Source: Branchiostoma floridae
Lineage: Eukaryota; Chordata; Leptocardii; Amphioxiformes; Branchiostomatidae
Assembly (NCBI RefSeq): GCF_000003815.2
Contig: NC_049989.1
Span: 8,114,169-8,178,168 of the forward strand
DNA: 64,000 nt
Direction: 5' to 3'
The notes below the pieces were generated by a model that saw nothing but the letters and a program-made list of their open reading frames with translations, was not told where the DNA came from and searched no databases. The translations under genes and the position numbers were made by a program. Below are positions 1-15,100 of the stretch, in pieces; positions within the stretch are counted from its first letter, which is position 1, and each line of letters starts with the position of its first letter.

Positions 1-1105
1 ATTACATAGCACCTAACCCAGCAGGTAAATGTTAATAGAGCTTGGTACTAATTCACAAAAGGGCAATCCAACTGGGAGAGCTCAGAGTCGTGTTGATGTT
101 AATATGCCTAATATGCAGTATGTATAATGACATGGATTCAGTCACTCTAAGTGCTTTTCTTGTTTGATTGGATCAATGTACATGTGTAAGGCAGAAGTGC
201 CACGGATGTAGAAGTGTCTCAAACTAAGTGAAAAATCACAACCTAAAATATCGAGCTTGCAACAGCAATATTATTCCACATGGTAAACTAAGTCTAACTA
301 AAGTCATTTGCCTCCTTCACAATTGGATACATTTCATACAACACATTTCTCTAATATTTGCAGCAAATAGTCATAGCTGGAAATATCTAAATAACACTGT
401 AAGTTATTTACTCACTTTCTTCCTGTTTGCTGTTATCATCTAATACAATGTACATTAAACACAAAAGCAGACAAACTTGCATAGAATTAAGCTACAGAAT
501 GTTACTGTCACTGCTCAATCACATAAAAATTATATTTCATAATTCATGTCATTCTACTGAAACTAAAACTAAGGCATTGATATTGACACTTAAAGACAAT
601 TATAGTTATTTCTAATCATACATATTTATCTTTATATACTTAATACATTGTATTTGAGTGTTATGCTATCTAATCTGATGTTTATACATTTAATACACTA
701 TCAGTTGTGTCGTTGTTGGTATTGTTAATTGCAATCATGGAATAATGTACAATTTTGTGTGCAATCATGTAAAATTTAGTTTTTTCCTAAACTGTAGTGC
801 CTGTAGTTTTGACGCCCAGGCTTTTGACAGGCAATCTATTGATTGTATATTGTTGATTCTGTTGTGTAACGTGGTAAGTTCATTGTTACACATATTAATT
901 ATAGTTTTTCTTGTTGCTAGCAGTTGTGCCATGATGATAGTTTAAATCAACAGACTGGTGTTTCACTTAAAAATGATTACCTTACTGATTAACAAATGAG
1001 ACTCAATGTGCCAAATTGAAAAAAACAACAACTGTCAATCAAATGCTCTTAACTACTTCATTACTGGACGGCAAAAACACACAATTAATATTGACATACA
1101 TGTAC
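1..1105. other. Downstream flank, no gene seen
   Basis: AT-rich DNA downstream of SARM1. Only short chance reading frames occur. I see no domain, repeat with clear ends, or RNA gene here. Confidence 0.5.
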
Positions 1106-1107
1106 TA

Positions 1108-1929
1108 CAGTCAAACCTGTCTATAGTGGTCACTCAAGGGACTGGCCTAAACTGGCCACTATAGAGGGATGGCCACCTGCATAGAGGAAATGCTGATTAA
1201 TTGACCACGAGCAATAAGTTACATCAATTTTATGATTTCAATATCCAATAACCTTAATTCACATATTCTCTGCATAGTAAATTAAACTCTGCCAATGGCC
1301 CTCATGACCTTGATTGTGCCACCATTTTTAATTTGTTGTTTTCGTGCTTGCAGCCATCAAAACTCAATGCAAACTGGCCAATACTAGTATCTCTGTGAAC
1401 CTTCACCAAAAAGATTGTCCCAATTGACTTAAAATTTGAGTGACCATGCCAAAATCAAATCTACCTAGAATGATTGAAATCGCAATTACAGCTCTTGTAT
1501 ATTTGCAGACAAAGACTTGCACCCTTACTTAACAGTTGACGTACAGTTATTGTTCAAGGTATGCCATACCTCCCGTCGCACCACAAAAAGTGATTGATCA
1601 CCTGAGTGTTCAGAAACTCAAAAACTTTGCAAACCATGGTTTTGTTGGGCTAGGCCATTTCGTTTTGAAATTAGGATTTTAAACCCAGTGCAGGTTGATG
1701 ATATGGCGTTGTAGAGCCAGACGTGTGCCTGGACTCGTGGCCGTCCGTTCGCCTTTGCTGTTTAGTGTTTCTGTATCTACAGGACCAGAAATTGTGTGAC
1801 CACGACCAATTTGGAGAGGTGGCCCCTATAGGCTTAGATCTATGGGAAAAATTCAAGGGACTGACAAAAAGTGGCCACTATGGCCAGGTGGCCGCTCTGA
1901 AAAGATGGCTGCTACTACAGGTTTGACTG
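1108..1929. mobile_element. Pogo/Tigger-like non-autonomous DNA element
   Basis: The ends are inverted repeats, CAGTCAAACCTGTCTATAGT at the left and ...ACTACAGGTTTGACTG at the right, each flanked by TA. The interior has further inverted stretches (tggccactata and relatives) near both ends. CAGT... ends plus TA duplication fit the Tc1/mariner superfamily, pogo/Tigger branch. No transposase is encoded in the 822 bases. A second member of the same end type lies at 15695-16540. Confidence 0.8.
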
Positions 1930-1931
1930 TA

Positions 1932-2942
1932 ACAAGCGTTATACAAAAATGAACATTTTTATGTCAAAAACTTATCTAGGAGAATGATATCACAAAAACA
2001 TTAGATTTATCTATCAATGAAATGAAATTGCAGGATGTCACCAGGTCCAGTTATAGGCATAGATATAGTAATCTAATTTCTTGTGTACTATTTTTCAGTA
2101 ACAGTTGTTTGTGGTATAATAGAGTGCCTATTTCTAGTTAATAAAATATCTGTCAATGATATGATTTTTGCGTCCAATTCTTTGTGCATTCATTGCTTCA
2201 TCAATTTCTGACAAAGAAATGTTGTTATTGAATGCTCACACAAACTTTTTATCCTATTGTATCCTGTCCTATGCCCTGATCCTATCCTGTATGACTTTGC
2301 TGTTCGTGCAAAGTGAACAAGGTGAAAAGCCAGGGGATTGAAGACTATAGTAAAAGGAAATACACACAGTAATTAATCTCTGCAATGTAAATGCTGACTT
2401 CCAGCAGAATTAGTATATCTAATCTCTATTGCAATTACTGCCAGTCTAAGCCTCGGCTCCTTCCAAGGAGAAAATGTAGGCATGCAGTCAACTTGAGTGT
2501 GTGTAATGTTGATCCAATCCGTGATGCATTACGTGACGCAATATATTTCCTTGGTATCAACAGGACATCGTGAAAATTAGGCTGGGAGGAAACTTTGAAT
2601 CTGATAGCACTAACTCCTAAAACAGAGTGCACCAAGACAAGAACTCTCATGCTGATTCTTATTTCATTGTCGTTCATGTTAAATCTGAGACCCTGAACAA
2701 ATAAAAAATGATGGGGCCTGAAGAGTGAATGGATGAATGACCAGAAAGAAAGCCACATTGTAACTATCATCTTTTGGCTTTCACATCATGTTCCAAGCCC
2801 CATATATAAGAGACGCTACCCCATCATCATTGCCAGTAAACCATGGACCATAACAGCAGTACTAGCACAGTGTACAATCATGCATGCGCCTTGACAGATG
2901 ATGAATGATCCGTCATCACTCATCCAACTATTGACATTCCCC
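1932..2942 (-). other. SARM1: SARM1 3' UTR and flank
   Basis: This is the sequence immediately after the SARM1 stop on the minus strand. It should contain the 3' UTR, but I found no clean AATAAA on the minus strand within it, so the transcript end is undetermined. No other gene is visible. Confidence 0.5.
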
Positions 2943-3111
2943 TCATATGCTATCACTGCTGCCCATCCTGTGGAGACGGTACCGTGGAGTATCAAACACT
3001 TCTTCGTCTTTACTGCTCATCTTGCTGAGCCGCCCCCTCTTAGACATGTCTTCTCCTCGCAGGAACCTCTCCAGCTTATCGATGCAGGCGTCTTGGTAAT
3101 CATGGATCCAC
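2943..3111 (-). CDS. SARM1: SARM1 last coding exon: TIR end and C-terminal tail
   Basis: The acceptor is ...cttccctcccag; the single base G completes lysine (AA|G) of NGIK, then [17 protein letters not shown] follows, matching vertebrate NGIKWSHEYQEA...IRFL. The histidine of WIHDY corresponds to human H685 near the active site. A divergent 38-residue tail ([15 protein letters not shown]..., ending MGSSDSI) precedes TGA at 2945-2943. Phase and homology fit the exon at 35559-35680 although 32.4 kb separate them. No other minus-strand segment in between supplies this sequence. I could not fix a polyadenylation signal; the 3' UTR runs downward from 2942. Confidence 0.93.
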
Positions 3112-6100
3112 CTGGGAGGGAAGGGAAGACAGTTATTGAATTCTTAGATGAAATATGATGACATGGTGCAAGAAGATGATCTGTTGGGCCACAGGCAGGT
3201 TTTAATAAATCACATGTACCTCAGACGTATGACTGACATGTACATGGTTGTGAAAGTGGCAACCTACCAAAGGGCACGTACATATTGTATACTGTTTTGG
3301 AGCTTGTAATTGCTGGTTGAATGTACATGTAGTAGTTTTTGTTCCTGCTAACACACGATGGCAAGAACCACTAAGTATTCATTGCTTCTAACTACCTGAG
3401 GGTTAGTAAAAAAGTAATGATTTTATAACAGGGCTTATTTTTCAATCAAATGAGTTGAAATTCGACACAAAGTTTAAGGTTATGTCACTGCTGCTCTTTT
3501 TTCTGATTGGCTGAAGAAGGGACTAGCCAGGTAGACAGGCCTGGTGCACAGCCCAGCCTTTTCTGTAATCCCTTTCTGTTGCATGGGAGGAAGAACACAC
3601 CGGCAAAAACAATATTTTTCTCCCTCACCTCACCTCACCTCACCGGTCCCATAGGGAAAACATAATTAATCGAGCTGAAATCCTCTAAAACTGCCCAGGA
3701 CATGCAGTGAATATATGAGATGCCCAAGAAACTGCTGAATACAAATACACCTTGAGCTGTTATATATCACCACTGCTGGAATGGAATACCTTGTAATAGA
3801 AGCCTGACCTTCAGACATAAAGGCTAATAAGCCCCATAAAATGTTGCTGCCTACAGAACTGATGATTGCCAAACACTTTCCGTCCAAAATATAAAAAACA
3901 GGCACACCATCCTTTACTGAACCCTTATAATCTAGAAGATGTGAGACTCTGCTCATCAGTTTACTTTTAATGTGATCATGGCTGCATGTACTGTAAATGC
4001 AAAAATGTTCGCAGTGGATTAATGTTCATGGTTTTTGCGGTGACCACTTTACCGCGAACTTAAAACCACCGCGAACATTTTTCTATTATGGTATTAGACT
4101 GCAGACTATGGTGTTACCACAAACTTAAATCCACCGCGAAAAGTCCACTTTCCCGCTACCGCGAATACAAATGCATTTACAGTATTTACTGGATGGCAGT
4201 ACCCAGGGTGTTACTGGCCATCTCAGTTTGCCATTTTCTATTGGATGCCCTCGAACTGACAATGTCAATAGTCTATTGACCTTTTGTTAAAAAAACACCC
4301 CTTCTTTTCACAAATGTTCCTTAAGTGTGAATCTTGTGCAATTTTTAGCTTTAACTGGTATCAAAATAAAAAGTGTAGGCAATCTGTTGTTTAACCACTT
4401 TTTATAAATTATGTATACCTTTATAAATTATATATATTATGATTGTTGTAATATCATATTTCAACCAAGGTTGGTGCCTGAAATATATATGTGCAGCCTG
4501 TTTTTTGCTCTACTGAAATAGTATCTAGAAAATTTATTGTGCAAGACGATATTGGCTTTCTCCCATAAATATGCTCCTAGCAAAGCGTGTATCTCCATTC
4601 ATTCGCAACTACAGCTGTGTCTGATTCATGGTCTCCATATTGAGGTGTGATGGTGAAAATACGTCATTCCATTTCAGGCTGTCTTTGCTCTGATTTCTTT
4701 CAACCATCCAAAAACTGCATCATTTTTTCTAATCCTAATATTAGATCCGCTCAATTCGTATGTCGTATTGTCATTTGTAATTGGGAAACAGACATACTGT
4801 TGTATATATAAGAAACTTAACACTTTCTCTTTGAACTGGAACTCATAATGATATGCTTGTTTCCTTTCAAACCCATGTAGATTATGGAAAACATAAAGAA
4901 TATGAACTTAAAGAATTTATTGTACTTAAAAATACATCATACAATGTACATCCATATCTTACATCAAGTTACAGTGTACGTGTGCATGACTAAGAATGAA
5001 ATAATGAAATAAACATATCTTTTGATTTATAATTCATTGCAGGTGTACCCTGGATCATCCAATGTTGATGAAAGGCTTCTGTGTGCAAGATAAGAACAAT
5101 TGCAACAAGATTGAAACTACATTTTCAAGCATGTGCCAGACTGCCAGGCTCCAAAATCTCTCAAATGTAACTTCACCTCTGTTACAACTGTTATCTCTCT
5201 CGCTACCTCATACTGGCTGAATTTCTATTTGAATTATTCTAGCCATTGTCCGGCCACACCAGTTGATTTCCTGGTACTCGGTCATTTCAAGGTAAACAGA
5301 GGACATCATGAAAGCAGATCTCTTCAGAAGGGGTAGAAAACTTGAATACAACTGTATTTATGCCCTAAAACCAAATGCTTACCAGTGTATAAATCTGGTC
5401 CTCAGATCATGTTGTTTCTACTTTTTCCCTCTACTACATGTATGCAAGAGTCCACAAATTGGACACAAGTAAGTGTGGCATAATCATGCATTTTAACCCA
5501 TTTGAAAAAAACACACAATCATATTAATTCTTTTATTGTTTGTTGAATCTTTCAATGTTGTGGTACAACAAATGCCAAAAATCCAAATCCTCAAGAGGAT
5601 TTTAACATTTCAGTTTTGTTATGTTATCCTCAGCAATCTGAGGATTGTGAATAATTTACGATACCCCCTATCCCATTATTAGGGAGCTATCTTCATTATA
5701 CAATAGGTGTTGCCAATACCACCTGGCCCTGACCTCATCTTCCAAGTACATTGTATGTTTAGACTGAAGGCCAGATCTATATAGAGTCAATTCCACATTT
5801 ACCAAGAGGGTGTTTCTTGCCTTTTGTTCCAACATTTGGGAAATCTTTATAGCATAGTAATTGTGATATTACTGTTTAGAACTGTTTATAACATCATTGT
5901 GATGTTATAACATCTATTATCATAATACCGGTACGTTTACGACAATTTCTCTAGCCATACTGATTTGACACATTGTCAACGCATCATTTTCTCCAGTTAC
6001 ATGTTGCTGTTATAGGTTACCCTTGCCACTTCTTCTGTGTAACTTTTCTGCCACTCTTGTCCTGCTAAAAGCGTAATATTGTAATTGTAACACGCCGCGG

Positions 6101-9100
6101 AATTACACGGCGAACGGGCGCGTGGTTGGGAGGGGGTAAAAAATACCGGTAGGAAGAAACACGGCACAATTAACTGCCGCTATGTACATTTATACATCCT
6201 CTGATGTTCCTTCCTTTTCTGTCAGTAAATGCATAAAACATAAACCTGCATGAGCATACAAAATGTCATGAGAAAACGGACGTATACTGTCAAGAATTTT
6301 CATTTAACTTCTGTCCGTCACAACCGCTATGACGTAACACTTCACTGCTAGCGTAGATATAAAAATGGCGGGAAAATGGCTGCGTACGTTCAATTTTGCC
6401 CAATTCAGTCATAGATCCGGGCTATTATGCAACGGTTCTTCACACTTTTACATGAGTTGTAGGTCACCAACAGAAATTCAAGATTGTTGTTGAATCATGT
6501 TCGTCTTGTGCCGTGAGCATGTGTAATTATGATCTATAAATTTGGCAATGAATGTGACAGTGTGTTTGTCCCACGACGAGCTGCCTACCCCGAAAAAGAT
6601 ACTGAAAACTTTTGGCCTTGTTGTCTTCGAATGCATTGTTATCGATGCTTTGTAAATGATGTATTGGACACCTAGATGTCTGAAGTGTGCACAGCTCAGA
6701 AATAACTATTGTTGCATGTGTAGATCTCTTCAAGTTCCAGTATTTTGAATCTACCGGTATAAGTCTTACTACCGGTATTATGCCAATGCATGTTAAATAT
6801 ATGTGATCACATGTTCCAACAATAACAAAACACATAGATGTTTCTAAATTGTTATAAATAAAGAGATATTTGTACCATTACTTTCCCAATGTTTCCAACA
6901 TATGTAGGTAGGGTTCAAACATGTTCAAACTTTCATTTTTAATTGTTTGAACAATTTAGAACTTAACTGACTGAAATATTCTTTTACTTAGAATAGTTCA
7001 AACTTATGACAAACATTATTTCAAAATCCCCTTGGTGACTCGGAATTGACTCTACCACCCCTAAAAGACATTTTCTTTTTAAAAAAAGCTAATATTTCAA
7101 TTTCCTTTCACAAGTGGACATTAAAATTCTTTTCACACAACCAGAAAACTACCTTTCAGGGTTTTAAGGTCCTTCTACTACTTTCATCAGGATAAGAAGT
7201 AAGATTATTGCCTTTAGGATGGATGCGTTCTAGCCTGTATGACCATTTGGCAGGGAATTTTCCTTTGTTCAGGGGATTATTGTTTGTCCGTGTGGAAGAG
7301 TCTTTCGTATCCAGTGAACATGATAACGCTATAAAGGATGTCATGGAAGATTTTCATACAATTCATTTGACATAGAGATTTGCCACATGGTTGATTGTTA
7401 AACCTTCCTAAAACCATGATAAGCTGTGGTCATTATGTACGATGTACGGGATAAATGAATGAATGAACTTTATTATGCTCGACAGGATACAACTTATGAT
7501 GGCAGAAAACAACAAAATATTATCAATAGCATTATAAGTCATTATAATGGATCTGAAATAAATAACAAGATGCTTCATATTTTGAGATTGCTTACCACTA
7601 TTTATCTTTTTACATATGCAATGAGGTGGCCATTGCCTAAGAAATGTACCCTACACAATTTACAGGTTCTGGACTGGTTCATAATCTGTCCTCCTGCATT
7701 TTATGTTTAGTTACTTTAAACATTTTCTTGCTCCAAACTCCCAGTGTAATTATTTCATTCTCACGATTCTGCTTCCCTACTCTTTCCTGAGACCCAGTAT
7801 AATCTTAATCCAGTTATTCATTCCTGTCTAGCCATGCCTTCCTATGCAGTAGTGCAGCAACAGTGCATTTATACTGATTTCAATCTACTCTTGACAGCTT
7901 ATAATTCAGCTGCTGGCTCAGAGACATGATTGTGATATGACCAGGGCTATTGTTATGGCAGACAATGCGACTATGGAGTGGCCTTCTGCATTATAACATC
8001 GAGCTCTGGATCAAAGTGCTTAATGCAACATAGTGCAACCAAAACTCCCTTTTACATGTCATGCATTTCAAATAGAAATCTATGAAATGATAACTTTTAG
8101 AATTCTATCATGGGCAGTGGACATATATCATGCAAAATCCCCTTCCATAATACTGCCATTGATAATGATAATACCAACAAATAAAATAATAAAAAAACAA
8201 GGAATTTAAGAGCAGCAAAGGAAATTTCCGACACTTCAGGCATCCAGATGTTCCAACACATTCTTAAAAAGGCTCAGGACAATGATGTATTCATGAACAA
8301 CAAGGTCAAAACTTTTCAGTCCCTTATCAGGCCTGGTGAGTGCATTGTGGGATTAGAACCTACCATTACAAATGTATGTCCCTTGCCACTGTTGTGACGG
8401 GCCAAAGTTATGAAAATTCTAGACAGTATAGGTCAGTTTTTTCAATGACATGATGTTTGTAGCCCCAGACATCTTTGTATTTTGCACACTTCTTAACATT
8501 AGGAAGAAAGCAAGAACAATGGATGTATAAATGTTCAATGTTGAATGTTTTACTCAAGTACATAATGGAAGTTAATTGTGCCGAGTATTTGCCTGGCAGT
8601 ATTACAGAACTCCCTCCCAAGTATACACCTTTTATAGGTCCATTCCTGCAGTGTATTACAGTTGCAATGTTTTGTTTTTAGCTGGACAAGAAGGAAAGAA
8701 AAAGATACACAGCATAAGTGGGAAAGTAAGCTGTAACATACAGTAAAAAGATACGTTTGTCATTTGCGAAATTAGTATCCCTTGAGAATTTGAAGTAAAC
8801 CTGTTGGTATTATGGTAATAAAGATGTTATTTTAATTATAAGTGTGTATCACAAGGAACATTCAAGCCTTTCTTAAAATATTTTCTAACTTTCAAAGTCA
8901 GCAACTACAATCATGTAAAGTGTCTCTGCAGTTCTAGTCAGAGGAAACTGATAGTAGGCCTAAACTTATGTCACTTTTCCTGCACACAAGAGCTATCTAC
9001 AACCATATTAGCTTGTCCAGAACACGAGATATCAAAACCAAAAGATCTGCTGCAGTTCCTTAGAATAAAGGAAAGCTGCTAGGGTGTCAAGAATCTAAAC

Positions 9101-12100
9101 ATTACTTGATTTTGCAACTGCCTAACATTGCCACCATACAAGATATTGTAAAGATCAATCCTTTCTTGAGCTATGTTATTTCAAAGATTTTAACAACATC
9201 CCTGCAGTTCCATAACAAACTGCTAGGGAACCCAAATCTACACCACGCTTTTGAGCAAATGGTAACAAATAACATCACTGTAACAGTAATTAACAATAAG
9301 TCTAATCAGAGGAAAATCCATGTCACAGATCAAATTTCATGTGGTAACAGGTTTAATTTACCTCCTACCAGTACAAGAACACATCCTGTTAAAGAGGCTT
9401 TTCAGTTTAAATTATCATTTCAAAGGCTTGTGTTCACCTTTGAAATAAAAAATCTCATTTGTACTAATGCCACTTGAGAAGTCCCTTTTGATGTTTCATA
9501 CAATGCACGGTAAACACATCAAAAGAATGTACAGTATCTAAATTACGTCCCTCGAGCTCGCCCCCGTTTCAATCAAGATGAAACATCTTCTAAATGGCTA
9601 TCCTACCCACAGGGAGTTTGACATATTGTATTCCTTTAAAGGATAGATGATATCAGAGCTTTACATCATACTGTGTAGCAAATTGCAAGGAACTCTCTGA
9701 GTGATGCAGAATATTGATGACCGCATCAAACAAATTCCTTAGTTTTCCGATTTGCTACTTCATTTTGATTTGAAAAAAAAAAAACAGTTTATATACCATT
9801 CAAAATATGGAGCCACCCCAAATGTTTCTATTTTGGCATCAACAGTTTTAAAAAATGCCTTGCTTAACTTCCTCGTCATTGATAATTATATATATATTGG
9901 TTTGGTGAATCCAGCGTTCTGTAACAAGCAAAAGGACAATAGTGGGAATTGTAATGAAGACTCAGGGACTGAGCCACCATAGACATAACATTCATCCATA
10001 ATACCGCCACGTTTTGCGATTTCTCATGCAAACTAATGATCAACGCATCATTTTTCCCAGTTAAAGCCTAGTTCACCTTTATCCGCGGGGTAACCTATAT
10101 CCGTTGTTTGGCAAAACAGCGTATTTAGGCACATCAATTCAACAGCTGGTAGTTTTAAACTGCAATGTACTGAAAACATTGAAATTTTAAACCAACGTCG
10201 GTCAACGTGATATCCCCAAATACCGTTTTTAAAAGCAACGGATATAGGTTACCCAACGGATAAAGGTGAACTATCACTACATGTTGCAGCTTATACCTTT
10301 GCTACTTCTGCATGTTATGTATCTTTTTTTGTCTCTCTTGTCCTGCTAAAAAACGTAATATCGCAATCGTAACACACCGTGGAAATGCCCGAAGAACGGG
10401 CGCGTGGTCGTGGTTGGGTTCCATAATACCGCCAGTAAGAAACTGCCATTATGTATACCTTTATAAATGTACATTCTCTCTTGTTCCTTTATTTTCTGTT
10501 AGTAATTGCACAAAATACAAATTTAACCTGTCTGAGGATAGAAAGAATCCTTAAAAAAATGGACGTATACTGCCAAGAATTTTCATAACTTTGGCCCGTA
10601 ACAGAGGAACGTTACGGTATGTTATTTCCCATGACGCACACGCCAGGCCTGATAAGAACCGAAAAGTTTTGACGTTGTTGTCTTCAAATGCATCATTATT
10701 TAAGCCATTTAAAAAAGGTGTTGAAACTTCAGGATGTCTGCAGCGTGCATATCTAGGAAATGACTTAAGCGACACCTGTCCAGTAGATCTACTTACATCC
10801 TTAACTTTATTTGGCTGTATCAAGATTAGTGGCAGTATCATGGCATGGGATGATACATTTGCCAAATCTCTTAATGGCAAGAAATTCTTCATCCTCAGAG
10901 ACGTTATAAAGAATGACTAAATGGAATAAGGAAATGGAGACTCTACTACTTACATTTATGAGGGTTAGACATTTAGGTAAAGATTATCTAGAATGTCAAT
11001 CCATGCAACTTGATAAATTACGGGATTAACGTTACATCCAGACATTTTAAGCCATGAGGATGCTGAGATGCTGAGGAAGTGATGGATGTCCTTCTAAATG
11101 TCTGGACCTAATCTCTGTATCTTATCTTAGACTAGTAGTCTTATCTAGGGACTGATTAGGTTTTTCTTTAGCTATGTTGTGTAAAGATAAAACAGATAGC
11201 TTCCCCAGAGAAGTAATCCATTCCAAAATGTAATTTTTCCAGAAGCATTTCATGCATATTGTAGATTCATTCAAAGTTGTAGCACAGTGAAAATTGAGAG
11301 TTTATAGTAGATAACGGGAGGTGCCCCAACACGGTACGCTTTTTTTTGCGCTCAAACTCATGGCGCTCCATCGCTAGTCGCCTGAGAGTGGTCAAATTTT
11401 GATGACTGAATTTTTTACTCATAGATTTGAACAACATACTTGAATAAGAAATGCATTCATGTGGTTCATGAACCTTTCGCGCTGCGTGTTACAAGCGGCA
11501 AACACTGAGAGACAATTTCGTGTATGTAACCTTCCAATTTTGTGCTACGCTGGACAGTGTGCCTAACTCGGTACGCTTTTTTTTATATTTTGCTCTCTTC
11601 AGAAGTAAGTGGTAAATTTAAGTACACAGAAAAAAATTAATAGTATGATATTTTAGCTTTCTTTTGACAGTAAAATCGTGACTGTATGTACTTCTAGTCT
11701 CACGTGAGGAAGGCTGTACCTAGAGCAATCCAGCTGATGTTTTACGGGCAATGGGCTGAATGCACTGATTGTGAATGCCCGACTAAAAAAAACATTACGA
11801 AAAAACGACACCGCCAACATCAACAAAACTCCGTCTGATTATATGAAAATATCATCTACATCTCTCTGTCAAGTCTTATTTTCATAGACAGCACGAATCA
11901 TTTGTTACAGTCAAATAAATCTTTGGAGCGTTCTCTAGTCTGCCACCTTCACGGCCAAACTCCCTTGGGAGTACAATGGTGGCAATGTTTATGTCGCTTC
12001 CTTTTGGTTGCTTTTCTACTCAACAAACATTTGAAGACCCATATTCATAGTGTTTTATGGAGCTTTATTTATGTGTATCATGGCAGTTGTATGACTGCTT

Positions 12101-15100
12101 GGATGAGTTCGTATAGTTAGCAACACGAGCCGCCAATACGCAGAGGCCGGTGACCGCAGTGATTCAGCACTGTCAACATTACTGTTAGAATTCTGCTCTT
12201 AAAAAAACATGAAGTAAATATGTTAAAGTATACTTGGAATGCAAATTAAAGCTGTGTGCATGGACTTGGTTTATTTACCTTTGTAATCAGCATAGTCAGT
12301 GGCAACAAACACGGTGTACTTATGGATAATAAGATCAGCAAAAAATCCGTACCGTCTTAAGACGGGGACCGTCTTAGGGCGGCCCCCGTTAATACCCTCA
12401 ATTAAGTAGTTACAATAGTGAACAACTTAGATTCAGTATCATCAAAGATGACTTAATTTTAGGGGGAAAGTGTTTTAATTGGGCCTTTTTACATAGAACT
12501 GTAACCATCACCTACATGTATTGTAGACATAAAAATGACTACAAAAAGTTGTTACAGGGAGAAAATTCTAAGAAATGTCAAGCCAATTCTAAAGAACACT
12601 CCAACACTGAGATCTTCACAATAACCCGAAGCGTAAAGTATAGTCCATAGCAACACCGGTAACAGAACACAACAAAGATCACATGGGGTAAAGGGGCGCA
12701 TCACATTCAAAGTGAAGGCATACCCAAAGGTAAGGTTTGTGCCCAAAATCAATTTTCTTCAATATTACATCGCTTCTCACTCTTTCCAACCATGTTAGTG
12801 TTTGATGTCATTGTCCAGGAAATCACAAGCAAAGGTAACTCAAACCTGGACCATCACTTTAGTCACTTTTTGCAGCAAACTAACACGGACTTCTTTCCTG
12901 GAAGAACAGGTGCATGTACTGGACAATTAATTTTGCTCACACTCACATTCTAAATAAAGACACATTACTGGACAATCAATTTTGCTCACACTCACATTCT
13001 AAATAAAGACACATTAAAGGAAGTACTCTTCCTAAGCGTACAGGAAATGAATCCCAAAGCTTACATTACTTCTCATTGCATTACATGTTGCATTTTCATT
13101 TTTTTTGCACATGTAGCATGGTTTCAAATGCTAGGCATGTCAGTATCAAACCTTGCAATTAAGAATAATAGTTTTCCTCCCTGCCCATTGCCTTGCTATA
13201 TTTTCACTTTAAAAAATCCGTAAACAAACAAATGAAATTGATGTGACCAAAGAGTAAAATACAATGTATTATATGTCCTTAGTGCTGAAATCTGTGCTGC
13301 TGTGAGAGGTAAAAATCATTTACGTTCTAAACATTTTCATAGTATACACACACATTATAAACATTACAAGAATTTTTCACTAACATGCATTTTTATATGA
13401 AAATGTTTGGATTAAAAAAACATGAGAGCCTTGCAGTAACCTTAGTGGATTTTGATTTCACTTCTACACTGTGTCGTTACTTCTGAGCAATACTTCAAAC
13501 TACATAAATCCAGTGGCACCTACAAATCTATGACAGTAAGATTTTGAGTTATTCTGGGAGTTGGATCATCATCATCATATCGTTCCGTGCCAATACTGCA
13601 GCCAGGCCATGGTCTTCTCATTCGCATTTTGCAGGTTCCGGTTGGAGATGTTGGGCCCACTACGCAGTCCCGTGTAATGTTAGAACCACATGAATCCAGG
13701 GACATCTCAAACTCCATTACAATAGGATTTTGAGCTATTCTGGGAGTTGGATAAGAAACACTTCCAAAACAAAAAAACACACTAGAATGCACACTACTCT
13801 TCAGACAGCCTGATGACCCCATGTGACAAGGTCCACTAGAAAGGTCCATTGATAGGTGATTCAATTAGAAACAGGTCAACCACTTTGCCAGTAATCATGG
13901 AGCGTAACAGTTTTTGACAGCACGAAAGGAGAATCTCTCAAGTTTGCATTTCGGCATTATTGCTGATGATACAATAAGTGTATCTCCTGTAACAAAACAT
14001 TTCTAAAAGCAATAGATATAGGTAACGTCAACTCTCATAGTTCCACTGGGTGTCATAATACCATCACATCAAAAACATTGTTATAGAGGCCTTCTCAAGA
14101 TCTGCCTTGAGCATCTTAATATGGTGTGTATTAGGAATTCAGATGCTGCAATTTGGGAAATGGCTTTGAATCACTTTAAATTCTTCTATTTTTTCTCATG
14201 TGGTGGCATTATTATAGCATCTGGTGGAATTATCAAAGTCGGTATTATATAGGGAATAAAGGTCAGCTAAGGTTAGTCCTAGTGAATACATATTACTACT
14301 CTCTATGTTATTACCACAATACATCACAAAATGGAAATTGGTCCATGTCCATTTATTTGTATTCTAAGCTATTGCAACAAAAGATATACAAATGTAGTTG
14401 GGGCCGTACATGTGTCTATTGATAGATTGTTCCAGACATTGGTCCATAGTTTCCTATCTCTAGTACAACACTCTTGTGATGTAGTGTTGATGGCACTTGA
14501 ATGTTGAGGATTACTTTACTGGCTACGAGGATTTGTTCTTCTGCTGTACATGTATATTGAGTTCTATTACTTGTCAAGTCCTTCTGTCCGGGAGTAATGC
14601 ATTGCTCTTGTTGCGTGCTGTCCTTAGTGCTGGAAACCATGCTGTTGTGAGAAGTAAAAGATACATGGCTTTCTAAATATTTTTCAATATTTCTAGAACA
14701 TACACACACATTATATACATTGAATATATATTAGATATATTTTTTCCACAATAAAAGACAGGCACATTTATTTTAACAAAAATTGCTCCAGTGAAAAGAG
14801 CATGAGAGCCTTGCAGTAACCTTTTCTTGATTTCAATTTCCTTCCTTCTGTGTGAAATCCAGTGGCACTTCAAAGTCCATTACTGAGCAATCCTCGATTC
14901 TCAATCCTCAAGCCCAGCCAGTAACAGCTGCAGGAGGATTTTGAGCTATTCCTGGAACTGTGGGAGAAAACACTTAAAACGAAGGAAACACACTATTGGG
15001 TATACTCCCCAGATATTCTGACCTCGTGTGACAAGGTGCACAAGAAAGGTCCATTTATAGGTGATTCTATTAGAAACAGGTCAGTCACTTTGCCAGGAGT

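Noticed and set aside
9106-9477. 123-codon open frame
   Set aside because: No ATG at its start, no similarity to a family, AT-rich; expected by chance.
11902-12120. 72-codon frame found in both F1 and F2, possible conserved peptide
   Set aside because: It begins without ATG. Between the copies three of four base changes alter the amino acid, which is what neutral drift of a recent repeat gives, not coding constraint.
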